Source: Bradyrhizobium tropiciagri
GTDB taxonomy: Bacteria > Pseudomonadota > Alphaproteobacteria > Rhizobiales > Xanthobacteraceae
Length of the DNA stretch: 64,000 bases
Direction: 5' to 3'
Assembly: GCF_018130545.1 (NCBI RefSeq)
Contig: NZ_JAFCKF010000002.1
Location: 1 to 64,000, forward strand
The notes under the pieces are model-generated. The model worked only from the letters and a program-made list of their open reading frames with translations, ran no database searches and was not told where the DNA came from. Below, piece by piece: positions 52,354 to 61,571 of the stretch. The position numbers and the translations under genes are program-made. Every line of letters starts with the position of its first letter. Positions within the stretch are counted from its first letter, which is position 1.

Positions 52354-52482
52354 CAAGCTTCCTCCAGCGCGGTTGCCGCAAACTACTCAATCGCAGGGAC
52401 CGCCGCCACGCGGCAGCGCTTCACGCTCCGGTGAGACGAAGCTTCGCATGCTTTTTGTCGCAGGGCCGATTATATTCCGCGC

Positions 52483-53202
52483 ATGCCAACCCTGATTGCC
52501 GGCGTCGTCGCCGTTGTCGTCCTTTATTCCGCGCTGCAGATGTTTCGTGCGGCCAATCCTGCCGTGCTTGCGCGCGCGATCAAGATCGGCGGCGGGGTGC
52601 TCGCGCTGGCCGTCGCGGCCTTCACCGGCGTGCGGGGCGAGCTGGCGGTGGCAATCCCGCTCGGCATCTTCGGCGCCGGACTGCTCGGCTGGTCGCCGTT
52701 CGGCAGCACCGGCTTTCCCAATCTCGGCGGCATGTTCGGCGGCTCGCGCAGCCCCGGACAAAGCTCGCGGGTGCGCTCGCAATATCTCGATATGAGCCTC
52801 GATCACGGCAGCGGCGTGCTCAAGGGCCAGATCGTGGCCGGGCCGCAGGCCGGCCGCATGCTCGACGAGTTCGACCTCGCGCAGCTGCTGGCGATGGTCC
52901 CGAGCTTCGATGCCGAAAGCGTCGCGTTACTTGAAAGCTATCTGGACCGCCGTTTTCCCGCCTGGCGTCAGGACGCACAGGGCGACCGGGCAGGGCGGCA
53001 GAGCCGCGCGGCGCCGAGTGGAAAAATGACTGATGAGGAGGCCTACCAGATCCTTGGCCTGCAGCCGGGAGCGTCGCGTGACGACATCGGCCGGGCTCAC
53101 CGCACCCTGATGAAGAAACTCCATCCCGACCAAGGGGGCTCGACGTACCTCGCGGCCCGTGTGAACGAGGCCAAGGATACTCTGCTTCGCACGCATCTCT
53201 AA
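52483..53202 (+). CDS. Membrane-anchored J-domain protein
   Basis: A 239-residue protein. One or two N-terminal hydrophobic segments (residues 3-20, 34-68) are followed by a Gly-rich linker, and the C-terminal 60 residues form a J domain (EEAYQILGLQPGASRDDIGR, HPD at LHPDQGG). The J domain at the end facing the cytosol resembles DjlA/Pam18-type co-chaperones that stimulate DnaK. The HPD tripeptide is intact. Confidence 0.82.
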   Translation: MPTLIAGVVAVVVLYSALQMFRAANPAVLARAIKIGGGVLALAVAAFTGVRGELAVAIPLGIFGAGLLGWSPFGSTGFPNLGGMFGGSRSPGQSSRVRSQYLDMSLDHGSGVLKGQIVAGPQAGRMLDEFDLAQLLAMVPSFDAESVALLESYLDRRFPAWRQDAQGDRAGRQSRAAPSGKMTDEEAYQILGLQPGASRDDIGRAHRTLMKKLHPDQGGSTYLAARVNEAKDTLLRTHL

Positions 53203-53402
53203 CTCCGACGCTACCAACGCCACAGCCGAGAGCTGCCTTCCGTTTCTGATTGATGCCCCGTCTGGCCCGCCGCTGTCCGGCGTGGCCGATCGTTCTTTCG
53301 GGAAAACTTAACCGTAAAATCTTGACGAGAAGTTTTCATAACGGCGCCGCGAGCACATCGGGCGGACGTTCGTGTCGGCCATGCAACGCCGCCGGCAAAG
53401 CA

Positions 53403-53433
53403 AAAGGGCCGGCGCTTGCGGCGCCGGCCCTTT
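53403..53433 (-). terminator. Strong terminator hairpin for the carboxypeptidase gene
   Basis: Perfect 13-base stem AAAGGGCCGGCGC (53403-53415) with GCGCCGGCCCTTT (53421-53433), loop TTGCG. On the minus strand it is followed by TTTTGCTTT, and it lies 22 bases past the stop of the minus-strand carboxypeptidase gene. Confidence 0.78.
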
Positions 53434-53454
53434 GAAATCAGCAGACAGCGCCGA

Positions 53455-55239
53455 TCAGTTGCGTACGGTGATGCAGGAGATCTCGGCGCGCTTTAGCGTC
53501 TTGCAGGCCGCTTCGGCCTGATCGCGCTCCAGACCGGCAAAGCGCGCCCGGTAGAGCTTGCGATTGTCCTTGGCGACGACTTCGGTGAAGGGATCGGCCC
53601 TGCTGAGCAGGCCGCGGGCCGAGCTGCGCGCGAGGTCGATGCGCTTGTTGGCTTCGCCTTCGGACTCCAGCGCGCCGACCTGGATGATCCAGCCGGTATG
53701 CGCGGCGCCCGGCTTGACGGCGCTGCTCTGCGGGGCCGCCTGCAGGCTGCGGGTGGCGGGTTCGATCGACGCCACCGCTTGCGGGGCCGGGGGCGCCTGG
53801 ACGGAGGAGGCCGGCAGCACGCCGAGGATGCCGTTGCCGGTGCCGAAATTGGCCGGCTGAGGCGGCATCTCGGGCCGTGAGGTCTCGGCGGCGCGGGCCA
53901 TCATCGCATTGGAGGTCTCGGGGACCTCGCCACGCGACGGGATCGCGCTGGTGATCGGCGGCGCCGACTGCGCCGGGCCTGCGGCCGCGAGCCTGACCTG
54001 GCCTGCCTTGACCTGCACGGTCTTCACCTTGACCGGCTTCATCGGTTCAGCCGAACCGGGGATTGCGGCGAGCTGCTGGGTCTGGATCACGCCCGAGGTC
54101 AGCGGCGCCGGTTCGGGCTTGGCCTGCGGCTCCGGCTTGGCCGGGGGCGGCGGCAGGGCGGCTGCTGCTGCCGCCATCAGCGAGGGCTTGCTGGCCGGGC
54201 GCGGCGCCGGCATGGGGGTCGGGGCGGGCTCGGACGCTGCAACCGGCGTGGTCTCCGCCGCTGCGCGTGCGTCGTCCGCATCGGCAACCTCGACATTGGC
54301 ATCGGCCGGGTTGCGCTCGGTGATCGCGGCGACGGTGCGGTTGGTCGCGCCCTTGCCGATGTTCTCGGCGAGCAGGTTGCGCATGATGGCATCGCGCGAG
54401 CCGCCGCTGCGGCCGCCGAGCACCACGCCGACCAGGAAGCGGTTGCCGCGGTGGATCGAGGTCACCAGGTTGAATCCGGAAGCGCGGGTGTAGCCGGTCT
54501 TGATGCCGTCGACGCCCTCGACGCTGCCGAGCAGGTGATTGTGGCCGGTGATGGTGTGGCCGCGGAAATTGAACGCCGTCGTCGAGAAGTAGCGATAATA
54601 GCGCGGGAAGCGATCCTGGATGGCGCGGCCGAGCGTCGACTGATCGCGCGCCGTCGTGACCTGCTCGTCATTGGGCAGTCCGGAGGCGTTGCGATAGACC
54701 GTCCGGCTCATGCCGAGCGCTCGGGCCTTGCGGGTCATCATCCGCGCAAAATCGTCTTCGCTGCCGCCGATCGCCTCGGCGATCACGACTGCGGCGTCGT
54801 TGGCGGAGCGGGTGACGAGGCCCTTGATGGCATCTTCGACCCTGATGGTCTGGCCGGGACGCAAGCCGAGCTTGGTTGGATCCTGCTCAGATGCATGCTC
54901 GGAAACCGGCATCTCGGTATCGAGCTTGATCTTGCCGGACTCGAGGCGCTCGAACAGCAGATAGAGCGTCATGATCTTGGTGAGCGAGGCGGGATGGCGC
55001 AGGCCGTCGGGACTGTTTGCGGTCAGCACCGAGCCCGTGTTGCCGTCGACGATGATCGTCGCGAATTGCGGGCTGTAGCTTTCGCGCGCTTCCTCGCTGT
55101 GATGGTGGCGGGCGGTGTGGCGCCGGTGGCGGCGCGCCTCGGCGCTGTCACTGGTGATCAGGATCGCCGTCGTGACGGTGATGAGCCCAAGAACGCCAAC
55201 TCGCAGCGCCCGCGAGGAAGCCAAGGTTGTTCGAAGCAT
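53455..55239 (-). CDS. D-alanyl-D-alanine carboxypeptidase with SPOR domain
   Basis: A 594-residue exported PBP5/6-type (S11) serine peptidase. The active-site motifs are S85-x-x-K88 (ASLTKIM), S145-x-N147 (RSANDAA) and K247-T-G249 (IKTGYTR). A signal anchor lies near residues 11-32, followed by a His/Arg-rich stretch. A Pro/Ala-rich linker at about 320-510 leads to a SPOR domain at about 515-594 (GWIIQVGALESEGEANKRID), which binds denuded peptidoglycan at division septa. It trims the last D-Ala from stem peptides. Confidence 0.92.
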   Translation of the reverse strand: MLRTTLASSRALRVGVLGLITVTTAILITSDSAEARRHRRHTARHHHSEEARESYSPQFATIIVDGNTGSVLTANSPDGLRHPASLTKIMTLYLLFERLESGKIKLDTEMPVSEHASEQDPTKLGLRPGQTIRVEDAIKGLVTRSANDAAVVIAEAIGGSEDDFARMMTRKARALGMSRTVYRNASGLPNDEQVTTARDQSTLGRAIQDRFPRYYRYFSTTAFNFRGHTITGHNHLLGSVEGVDGIKTGYTRASGFNLVTSIHRGNRFLVGVVLGGRSGGSRDAIMRNLLAENIGKGATNRTVAAITERNPADANVEVADADDARAAAETTPVAASEPAPTPMPAPRPASKPSLMAAAAAALPPPPAKPEPQAKPEPAPLTSGVIQTQQLAAIPGSAEPMKPVKVKTVQVKAGQVRLAAAGPAQSAPPITSAIPSRGEVPETSNAMMARAAETSRPEMPPQPANFGTGNGILGVLPASSVQAPPAPQAVASIEPATRSLQAAPQSSAVKPGAAHTGWIIQVGALESEGEANKRIDLARSSARGLLSRADPFTEVVAKDNRKLYRARFAGLERDQAEAACKTLKRAEISCITVRN

Positions 55240-55537
55240 CTACTTCCCCGTCCCAATTTCTATCTAGATCACTGGCTCGTGAGGCGAAATTGTGCCCGGC
55301 GGCCATCGATCCTTGCCTGCGCAACAGACCACGTCGGACAGAACAATCGGCCCTGGTGGCGGCTCAGGTCGCTCTTCTAGCTAAGGTGTTGTTCACAAAC
55401 AGCTTTCAAGGCTGTGTGTCGGAAGGCGAACAAAGTCCGGGAATCAGGTTAGGCGGCTCGAGTTTCCAAAAGATTAAGCAACCGTTGCGTAGTCCCCCGG
55501 GGTTTATCGCAAATGCTCAGGATTCGGGCAAACACCG
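55240..55537. other. Intergenic region ahead of phasin gene
   Basis: About 300 bases between the divergent carboxypeptidase and phasin genes. No coding frame, tRNA or strong hairpin is evident before the operator at 55538. It probably holds the carboxypeptidase promoter, which I cannot place. Confidence 0.45.
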
Positions 55538-55587
55538 TTGTGCGACGCACAATATTTGTTGACTTTATTGTGCGATGCGATATTTCA
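55538..55587 (+). promoter_or_regulatory. Phasin promoter with PhaR-like operators
   Basis: A near-contiguous palindrome TTGTGCG-A-CGCACAA lies at 55538-55552, with TGC-N3-GCA at its core. TTGACT (55559-55564) and TATTTC (55581-55586) at 16-base spacing form a likely promoter. A second, degenerate copy TTGTGCGATGCGATA (55568-55582) sits between -35 and -10. This is what is expected for repression by PhaR until polyhydroxybutyrate accumulates. Confidence 0.6.
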
Positions 55588-55664
55588 ATCGTTGTCAGGG
55601 GGCCGGGAAGCTTCCCGGCAATGGGAATTTGCGCCTTCAAAGTCTGGGAAAAGGAATTCCATCC

Positions 55665-56003
55665 ATGGTCAAGATCGAAGACATTCAGAGCTACGGCAAA
55701 GAGCATTTCGAGTCGGTCACCGCGTCCGCGAACAACCTGCAGAGCGGCGTCCAGGCGATCGCCACCGCCTACGGCGACTACGCCAAGAAGTCCTTCGAGG
55801 ACACCAAGTCGTTCGTCGAGAAGCTGTCGGGCGTGAAGTCGCTGGACAAGGCGCTCGAGGCGCAGACCGAATACCTGCGCTCGTCCTACGAGACCTTCGT
55901 CTCGGAGTCGCAGAAGATCGCCGGTCTCTACAGCGACTGCGCCAAGCAGACCTTCAAGCCCTATGAGGGCCTGGTCTCCAAGTTCGCGCCCGCTGCTCAG
56001 TAA
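55665..56003 (+). CDS. Phasin family protein
   Basis: A 112-residue helical, amphipathic protein: MVKIEDIQSYGKEHFESVTA, then YGDYAKKSFEDTKSFVEKLS and ALEAQTEYLRSSYETFVSES. This is the phasin_2 pattern of proteins that coat polyhydroxyalkanoate granules. ATG 55665 follows AAGGAA. It has its own promoter with PhaR-like dyads and a terminator directly after, so it is a monocistronic, probably strongly expressed gene. Confidence 0.87.
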   Translation: MVKIEDIQSYGKEHFESVTASANNLQSGVQAIATAYGDYAKKSFEDTKSFVEKLSGVKSLDKALEAQTEYLRSSYETFVSESQKIAGLYSDCAKQTFKPYEGLVSKFAPAAQ

Positions 56004-56024
56004 GCGTCGCCGACAAAACAAACG

Positions 56025-56053
56025 AAAGCCCGGCCGTTCGGCCGGGCTTTTTT
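56025..56053 (+). terminator. Terminator after phasin gene
   Basis: An 11-base stem AAAGCCCGGCC (56025-56035) with GGCCGGGCTTT (56040-56050), a four-base loop and a T6 run at 56048-56053, 22 bases after the phasin stop. The complement also has T-rich sequence, so it may serve the convergent TadG-like gene as well. Confidence 0.88.
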
Positions 56054-56073
56054 GTTGTGCCTGAAGCGGGCGG

Positions 56074-57975
56074 TTATTTCGCCAGCCGCAGCTTGCTGAG
56101 CGCAGTCCCGATCGTGTTGAACGTCGTCAGGATCTGGGTCGAGCTGGTCAGCATGTAGAACTTGTCGGGGCTGCTGGCGCAGTTCTGCAGCACGGTCGAG
56201 GTCGGATCGGCGGGCGTGCTCGTGTTCACCTGGATGGCGTAGATCGTGTACATCGGCGCGCCATTGGAATCCTTCGCGGCCTGTAGATTCTGGCACTGCA
56301 GGGCCTGCCGTGCATCGATCGGATTGCCGGACGCCTGGCTGCTGCCGTCGCCGTAGACCGGCCAGCGGTCCTCGGTGTTCAGACCGTCGGAAAGAATGAT
56401 GATGACCCGGTTGTAGGTGGTGTTGGAGTCCTCCGCCGGCGCGTTCAGCGGACCACCCACCAGAAGGGATTGCCACGCCCAGGCAAGGCCGACCGACTGG
56501 TCGGTACCGCCGGTGGGCTGCATGGCGTTGACTGCCGTCTTGAGCGCGCTCCAATTGTAGCTCAGCGGAATGATCGGTCCGAGCGGCGTCGAGACGCTGC
56601 TGTTGCAGTAGGCCGTGCTGTTTTCATAGTACTCGTTGGCCGGGAACATCGTGGTGATGTCAGACGTCGCCGGCAGGACGCCGTTCGCATCGTTTGGCTG
56701 GGTGCGGTCGGTGATGCAGCCGGTCCATGTGCTGATCGGGTTGGTGGAGGGCTGCTGCCAGTTGTTCACGACGGTTGGCGTCTGGTTGGTCGAAGTCCAT
56801 TGGTTGTTGGTCCAGCCGACGACGGCGGTGACCCGGGGCTGGTTCTTGTTGTCCACGGTGTCGTTGGGGCCCGGCTGTGTCCAGTCGTGGGTATACAGCT
56901 TGCCACTGCACGAATAGACGCCGTTCTTGGTGCTGCAACTGCAGCCGCTCACAGCGCCGCCCGTGGAGTCAGTGGGGCAGGAGCACGAGCTCGAGCCGGT
57001 GCAGAAGACGCCGGTGCCGACCGAGGTGCTGACCCAGCAGCCATTGTAGAGGCTGTGCGAATTGTAGTCGACGCTCGGGCAGATGTAGCCCGAGTAGGTC
57101 CCGCTCGAGGGGATGTAGGTCGTGTTGGACGAGTTGGTCGGGCCCTTCGTGCAGGTAAAGCCGCCGTTGCTGTTGGTCCACGGGCACCTCGCGCCGGGGC
57201 CAACCGCGTGCCAGTTCATCGGCAGCGTCGCCTGCAAGCTCTGGCTGCCCGTCCCCATGCTGCCGTTGTTGGGCTGCGCGGTCGGAGGATTGAGCCAGTC
57301 GGTCCAGTCGATGTAGTTCTGGGTATAGTTGCTGGCGCCGAGGTTGACGACCTTGGCGAACGGGATGACGGAGATGTAGACGTCGCCGTTGTTCTTGCTC
57401 AGCGCGCTGAGCTGGTCGATCAGGCCGCCGGTTCCGGCCACCGCGTTTCGCAACGCGGTAATCTTGCCGTTCTGGCTCATCGAGCCGGTATTATCGAGGG
57501 CGAGCGCGACGCGCATCTTGACGTTGCCCCAGGTGGTGGTCGACGAGCTGCTGAAGTTCAGCGTCGGAAACCCGGCAAGCTGCATGAAATCGGATTTGAT
57601 GAAGCCGGTTCCGCCGAGCAAAATGGTCGCCGCCGCGCTCGAGGTCGGGGTCGTATAGGTGGCCGAGACGGAAATGCCCTGGCCGTCCTTGTTGGTATAG
57701 AGGGCGCTGAAATAGCTCTGCGCCTTGCTCGGGATTTGCGCGGCCGTGATGTTGCCCATGGTCAGGTCCTTGGACAGCATCAGCGCGGCCGAATCGAGCG
57801 CCGACTGCATCGCGGTGCGGGCGTTGTTGGCGCGCGTATAGTCGATCGCTGCGCCAATGAAGGCGAAAATCGGCAGAATCGCGAGGGTGAAGATGACGGC
57901 AACATTGCCGTCCTTTGCCTTGGAAAACCGGCGGGCAGCCGCGCGGCCGCGATTGAAAATGGCTGAACCCAGCAT
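56074..57975 (-). CDS. TadG-like protein with VWA domain and Cys-rich insert
   Basis: A 633-residue protein. Residues 1-48 form a TadE/TadG-type start with one membrane helix (GNVAVIFTLAILPIFAFIGA). A VWA domain begins at LALDNTGSMS (D161) and continues to the C-terminus with VIIILSDGLNTEDRW. Residues about 260-360 are a Ser/Thr/Asn-rich insert with ten cysteines (C264 to C356). TadG proteins belong to Flp/Tad pili, but no tad genes are adjacent. It may instead be a surface or periplasmic adhesion factor. Confidence 0.8.
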   Translation of the reverse strand: MLGSAIFNRGRAAARRFSKAKDGNVAVIFTLAILPIFAFIGAAIDYTRANNARTAMQSALDSAALMLSKDLTMGNITAAQIPSKAQSYFSALYTNKDGQGISVSATYTTPTSSAAATILLGGTGFIKSDFMQLAGFPTLNFSSSSTTTWGNVKMRVALALDNTGSMSQNGKITALRNAVAGTGGLIDQLSALSKNNGDVYISVIPFAKVVNLGASNYTQNYIDWTDWLNPPTAQPNNGSMGTGSQSLQATLPMNWHAVGPGARCPWTNSNGGFTCTKGPTNSSNTTYIPSSGTYSGYICPSVDYNSHSLYNGCWVSTSVGTGVFCTGSSSCSCPTDSTGGAVSGCSCSTKNGVYSCSGKLYTHDWTQPGPNDTVDNKNQPRVTAVVGWTNNQWTSTNQTPTVVNNWQQPSTNPISTWTGCITDRTQPNDANGVLPATSDITTMFPANEYYENSTAYCNSSVSTPLGPIIPLSYNWSALKTAVNAMQPTGGTDQSVGLAWAWQSLLVGGPLNAPAEDSNTTYNRVIIILSDGLNTEDRWPVYGDGSSQASGNPIDARQALQCQNLQAAKDSNGAPMYTIYAIQVNTSTPADPTSTVLQNCASSPDKFYMLTSSTQILTTFNTIGTALSKLRLAK

Positions 57976-58183
57976 GACGCTCTCATCGAAATTATTGATG
58001 GCGCCATCATTTCTACGCGTGCGGCTAAACAGTTGGTGAATCGGGCCGGGGAAACCCGGCGGCTTGCCCGGCAGACGATGAAAAGTGTGGCAAAAGCGCT
58101 GGCTATCCTGAATGCCCTCTAAATTGGATGCCCGACTCCTTTGTCAAATCAGGCAGAACTGATTAACCTTCCGCGGGTTGCCG
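57976..58183. other. Intergenic region between TadG-like gene and clpS leader
   Basis: About 200 bases with no recognised gene. The frame open from 58141 (TTG start) lacks family similarity and I do not accept it. The promoters of both divergent genes should lie here, but none is clear enough to place. Confidence 0.4.
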
Positions 58184-58277
58184 CACCGGGAATCGGACCG
58201 GTGGGCCGCGGCGGGTCGGTGCTTGCGGCAGGGCCTCGTGAGGCCCATATTTGGAGAGCGATCCGGCCGCCGGATCG
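58184..58277 (+). promoter_or_regulatory. Structured region upstream of clpS: three dyads
   Basis: Three successive inverted repeats lie 210-300 bases before clpS: CACCGG (58184-58189)/CCGGTG (58198-58203); GGGCCTC (58231-58237)/GAGGCCC (58240-58246); CGATCCGGC (58259-58267)/GCCGGATCG (58269-58277). They could be hairpins in the clpS-clpA leader or protein sites. In GC-rich DNA some such dyads arise by chance. Confidence 0.35.
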
Positions 58278-58486
58278 AACCGGGAGCGGCAATCTGGAAA
58301 GCATTGCTGGGGGTTCCGCGGTAAGCCTTGCGGCCATCGCGACCACCTTCCAATCGCTAACCGGTTTCCCGCCGGCCTCCCTTGGGGAATTCGAACGCCT
58401 GAGCCATGTTGCGATCCACGTTGACAGCCCTGATCTCCGAGCCGGTTTCGTCCATGCCGGCGGTGCCAGCCTTGCCGGCGCCGACA

Positions 58487-58819
58487 ATGAGCAATGATGA
58501 CAACCGCAACGGGGCGGGGAGTGGCCCGTCGACATCGGTCATCACCAAGGTCAAGCCGAAGACCAAGCGGCCGAACCTGTATCGTGTCCTGATCCTGAAC
58601 GACGACTACACGCCGATGGAGTTCGTCGTTCACGTGCTGGAGCGGTTCTTCAACAAGGACGCCGAGGCGGCGACCAAGATTATGCTGCATGTTCACCATC
58701 ACGGGATCGGCGAGTGCGGCGTTTTTACCTATGAGATCGCCGAGACCAAGGTGACGCAAGTCATGGATTTCGCGCGCAAGCATCAGCATCCACTGCAATG
58801 TGTGATGGAAAAGAAGTAG
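58487..58819 (+). CDS. clpS: ATP-dependent Clp protease adaptor ClpS
   Basis: A 110-residue ClpS. The N-degron-binding core [20 protein letters not shown], the [19 protein letters not shown] block and the closing [10 protein letters not shown] are characteristic. It delivers substrates with bulky N-terminal residues to ClpAP. ATG 58487 (MSNDDNRN) gives the usual flexible start; an upstream ATG at 58406 would add 27 residues. clpA follows 259 bases later in the same orientation. Confidence 0.93.
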   Translation: MSNDDNRNGAGSGPSTSVITKVKPKTKRPNLYRVLILNDDYTPMEFVVHVLERFFNKDAEAATKIMLHVHHHGIGECGVFTYEIAETKVTQVMDFARKHQHPLQCVMEKK

Positions 58820-59078
58820 TTCGCGGGAACGATTTACTGCGCCGCGTGGCGGAACGGGTCTTGCATCGCGTTTTGTGATGGTGGCGAACGGCGTTCCCGT
58901 ACGAACACGGAGCGCGCCCGCGCGGCGTCGAGACGCCCGGAATTTAGAAGAAAACCATCATCGCGGGACCGGTCTTTCGCCACGATCCGTCGTAACTATA
59001 TCAATGGCGATCACGAAGGTTGTTATTGCCTGACCCGGTAATGGCGATCATGATGGCCGGGGGCCATAGAGGACGCGA

Positions 59079-61487
59079 ATGCCAACTTTTTCTCAAAGCC
59101 TTGAACAATCGTTGCACCGTGCATTGGCGATCGCGAACGAGCGTCACCATCAGTACGCGACGCTCGAACATCTGCTGCTGTCGCTGATCGACGACTCGGA
59201 TGCGGCGGCGGTGATGCGGGCCTGCAGCGTCGATCTCGACAAGCTCAGGACCAGCCTCGTCAATTATCTCGAGACCGAATTCGAAAACCTGGTGACGGAC
59301 GGCGCCGACGACGCGAAGCCGACCGCCGGGTTCCAGCGCGTGATCCAGCGCGCGGTGATTCACGTCCAGTCATCCGGTCGCGAGGAAGTGACCGGCGCCA
59401 ACGTCCTGATCGCGATCTTCGCCGAGCGCGAGAGCCACGCCGCGTATTTCCTGCAGGAGCAGGACATGACGCGCTACGACGCGGTGAACTACATCAGCCA
59501 CGGCATCGCCAAGCGGCCCGGCGTCTCCGAGGCGCGGCCGGTGCGCGGCGTCGACGAGGAGACCGAGACCAAGGGCAACGAGGACGCCAAGAAGAAGGGC
59601 GAAGCGCTCGAGACCTATTGCGTCAACCTCAACAAGAAGGCGCGTGACGGCAAGATCGATCCGGTGATCGGCCGCAATGCCGAGATCAACCGTGCGATCC
59701 AGGTGCTGTGCCGCCGCCAGAAGAACAACCCGCTGTTCGTCGGCGAAGCCGGCGTCGGCAAGACCGCGATCGCCGAGGGCCTCGCCAAGCGCATCGTCGA
59801 CAGCGATGTGCCGGAGGTGTTGGCGGCCGCCACCGTGTTCTCGCTCGACATGGGCACGCTGCTCGCCGGCACCCGATACCGCGGCGATTTCGAGGAGCGG
59901 CTGAAGCAGGTCCTGAAGGAGCTGGAGGCGCATCCGAACGCGATCCTGTTCATTGACGAGATCCACACCGTGATCGGCGCCGGCGCCACCTCCGGCGGCG
60001 CGATGGATGCATCCAATCTGCTGAAGCCTGCGCTGGCTTCGGGCACCATCCGCTGCATGGGCTCGACCACCTACAAGGAATACCGTCAGCACTTCGAGAA
60101 GGACCGCGCGCTGGTGCGGCGCTTCCAGAAGATCGACGTCAACGAGCCGACGGTGGAAGACGCGATCGCGATCCTCAAGGGCCTCAAGCCCTATTTCGAG
60201 GATTACCATCGGCTGAAATACACCAATGAGGCGATCGAGGCGGCGGTGCAGCTGTCGTCGCGCTACATCCACGACCGGAAGTTGCCCGACAAGGCGATCG
60301 ATGTGATCGACGAGTCCGGTGCGGCGCAGATGCTGGTCGCCGAGAGCAAGCGCAAGAAGACGATCGGCATCAAGGAGATCGAGACCACGATCGCGACCAT
60401 GGCGCGGATCCCGCCGAAGAGCGTGTCGAAGGACGATGCCGAGGTGCTCAAGCATCTCGAGCAGACCCTGAAGCGCACGGTGTTCGGTCAGGACAAGGCG
60501 ATCGAGTCGCTGGCGGCGTCGATCAAGCTGGCGCGTGCCGGCTTGCGCGAGCCGGAGAAGCCGATCGGCAGCTATCTGTTCTCGGGTCCGACCGGTGTCG
60601 GCAAGACCGAAGTGGCCAAGCAACTGGCGGCGTCGCTTGGTGTCGAGCTGTTGCGCTTCGACATGTCCGAATACATGGAGCGGCACACCGTGTCGCGCCT
60701 GATCGGCGCGCCTCCCGGCTATGTCGGATTCGACCAGGGCGGCCTGCTCACCGATGGTGTGGACCAGCATCCGCATTGCGTGGTGCTGCTCGACGAAATC
60801 GAGAAGGCGCATCCGGATCTCTACAACGTGCTGCTGCAGATCATGGACCATGGCCGGCTCACCGACCACAACGGCAAGCAGGTCAACTTCCGCAACGTGA
60901 TCCTGATCATGACCACGAATGCGGGCGCTGCCGACCTTGCGCGGCAGGCCTTCGGCTTCACCCGCTCGAAGCGGGAGGGCGACGATCACGAGGCCATCAA
61001 TCGCCAGTTCGCGCCGGAGTTCCGCAACCGGCTGGATGCGATCGTCTCCTTCGCGCATCTCAATGCCGAGGTGATCGGCATGGTGGTCGAGAAGTTCGTG
61101 CTGCAGCTGGAGGCGCAACTCGCCGACCGCGACGTCACGATCGAGCTGTCCGAGCCCGCCAAGGCCTGGCTGATCGAGCACGGCTATGACGAGCAGATGG
61201 GCGCACGTCCGATGGCGCGCATCATCCAGGAGCACATCAAGAAGCCGCTCGCGGATGAGGTGCTGTTTGGCCACCTCAAGGGCGGCGGACACGTCCGCGT
61301 CGTGCTGGTCAAGGACGAGGCTGCCGCCAAGGACAAGATCGGCTTCGAATATGTCGAGGGCCCGGTTACGCCGAAGCCCGAGAGCCTGCCGCCGCGCAAG
61401 CGTAAGCCGCCGAAGGGTGGCCCCAACAACGGCGGTGGAGGCGGCACCAAGGGGCCGGTCTCCAAGGGGCCGATGGTCAAGGCCTGA
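59079..61487 (+). CDS. clpA: ATP-dependent Clp protease ATP-binding subunit ClpA
   Basis: An 802-residue AAA+ unfoldase. The N domain (about 1-145) binds ClpS. The first AAA+ module has its Walker A at about 221-229 (GEAGVGKTA), and the second at about 502-510 (GPTGVGKTE) with Walker [12 protein letters not shown]. An IGL-type loop that docks ClpP is expected in the second module; I did not place it. The C-terminus has a Lys/Gly-rich tail ([17 protein letters not shown]) longer than in E. coli. clpP is not in the window. Confidence 0.95.
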   Translation: MPTFSQSLEQSLHRALAIANERHHQYATLEHLLLSLIDDSDAAAVMRACSVDLDKLRTSLVNYLETEFENLVTDGADDAKPTAGFQRVIQRAVIHVQSSGREEVTGANVLIAIFAERESHAAYFLQEQDMTRYDAVNYISHGIAKRPGVSEARPVRGVDEETETKGNEDAKKKGEALETYCVNLNKKARDGKIDPVIGRNAEINRAIQVLCRRQKNNPLFVGEAGVGKTAIAEGLAKRIVDSDVPEVLAAATVFSLDMGTLLAGTRYRGDFEERLKQVLKELEAHPNAILFIDEIHTVIGAGATSGGAMDASNLLKPALASGTIRCMGSTTYKEYRQHFEKDRALVRRFQKIDVNEPTVEDAIAILKGLKPYFEDYHRLKYTNEAIEAAVQLSSRYIHDRKLPDKAIDVIDESGAAQMLVAESKRKKTIGIKEIETTIATMARIPPKSVSKDDAEVLKHLEQTLKRTVFGQDKAIESLAASIKLARAGLREPEKPIGSYLFSGPTGVGKTEVAKQLAASLGVELLRFDMSEYMERHTVSRLIGAPPGYVGFDQGGLLTDGVDQHPHCVVLLDEIEKAHPDLYNVLLQIMDHGRLTDHNGKQVNFRNVILIMTTNAGAADLARQAFGFTRSKREGDDHEAINRQFAPEFRNRLDAIVSFAHLNAEVIGMVVEKFVLQLEAQLADRDVTIELSEPAKAWLIEHGYDEQMGARPMARIIQEHIKKPLADEVLFGHLKGGGHVRVVLVKDEAAAKDKIGFEYVEGPVTPKPESLPPRKRKPPKGGPNNGGGGGTKGPVSKGPMVKA

Positions 61488-61509
61488 GGCGCGAGCAAGC
61501 AATTAAATG

Positions 61510-61538
61510 AAAAGGCCGGCTGCATAGCCGGCCTTTTT
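61510..61538 (+). terminator. Terminator after clpA
   Basis: A 12-base stem AAAAGGCCGGCT (61510-61521) with AGCCGGCCTTTT (61526-61537), loop GCAT, then further T-rich sequence. It lies 22 bases after the clpA stop and ends the clpS-clpA unit. Confidence 0.88.
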
Positions 61539-61571
61539 GTTTTTGTTGATGCAGAGCGTCGCCTCGCGGCG

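Noticed and set aside
58141-58497. 118-codon plus-strand frame before clpS
   Set aside because: It starts at TTG without a ribosome site, has no recognisable family text, and overlaps the clpS start in another frame.
59370-61502. 710-codon minus-strand frame opposite clpA
   Set aside because: It is the antisense shadow of the conserved ClpA sequence, with no domain of its own.
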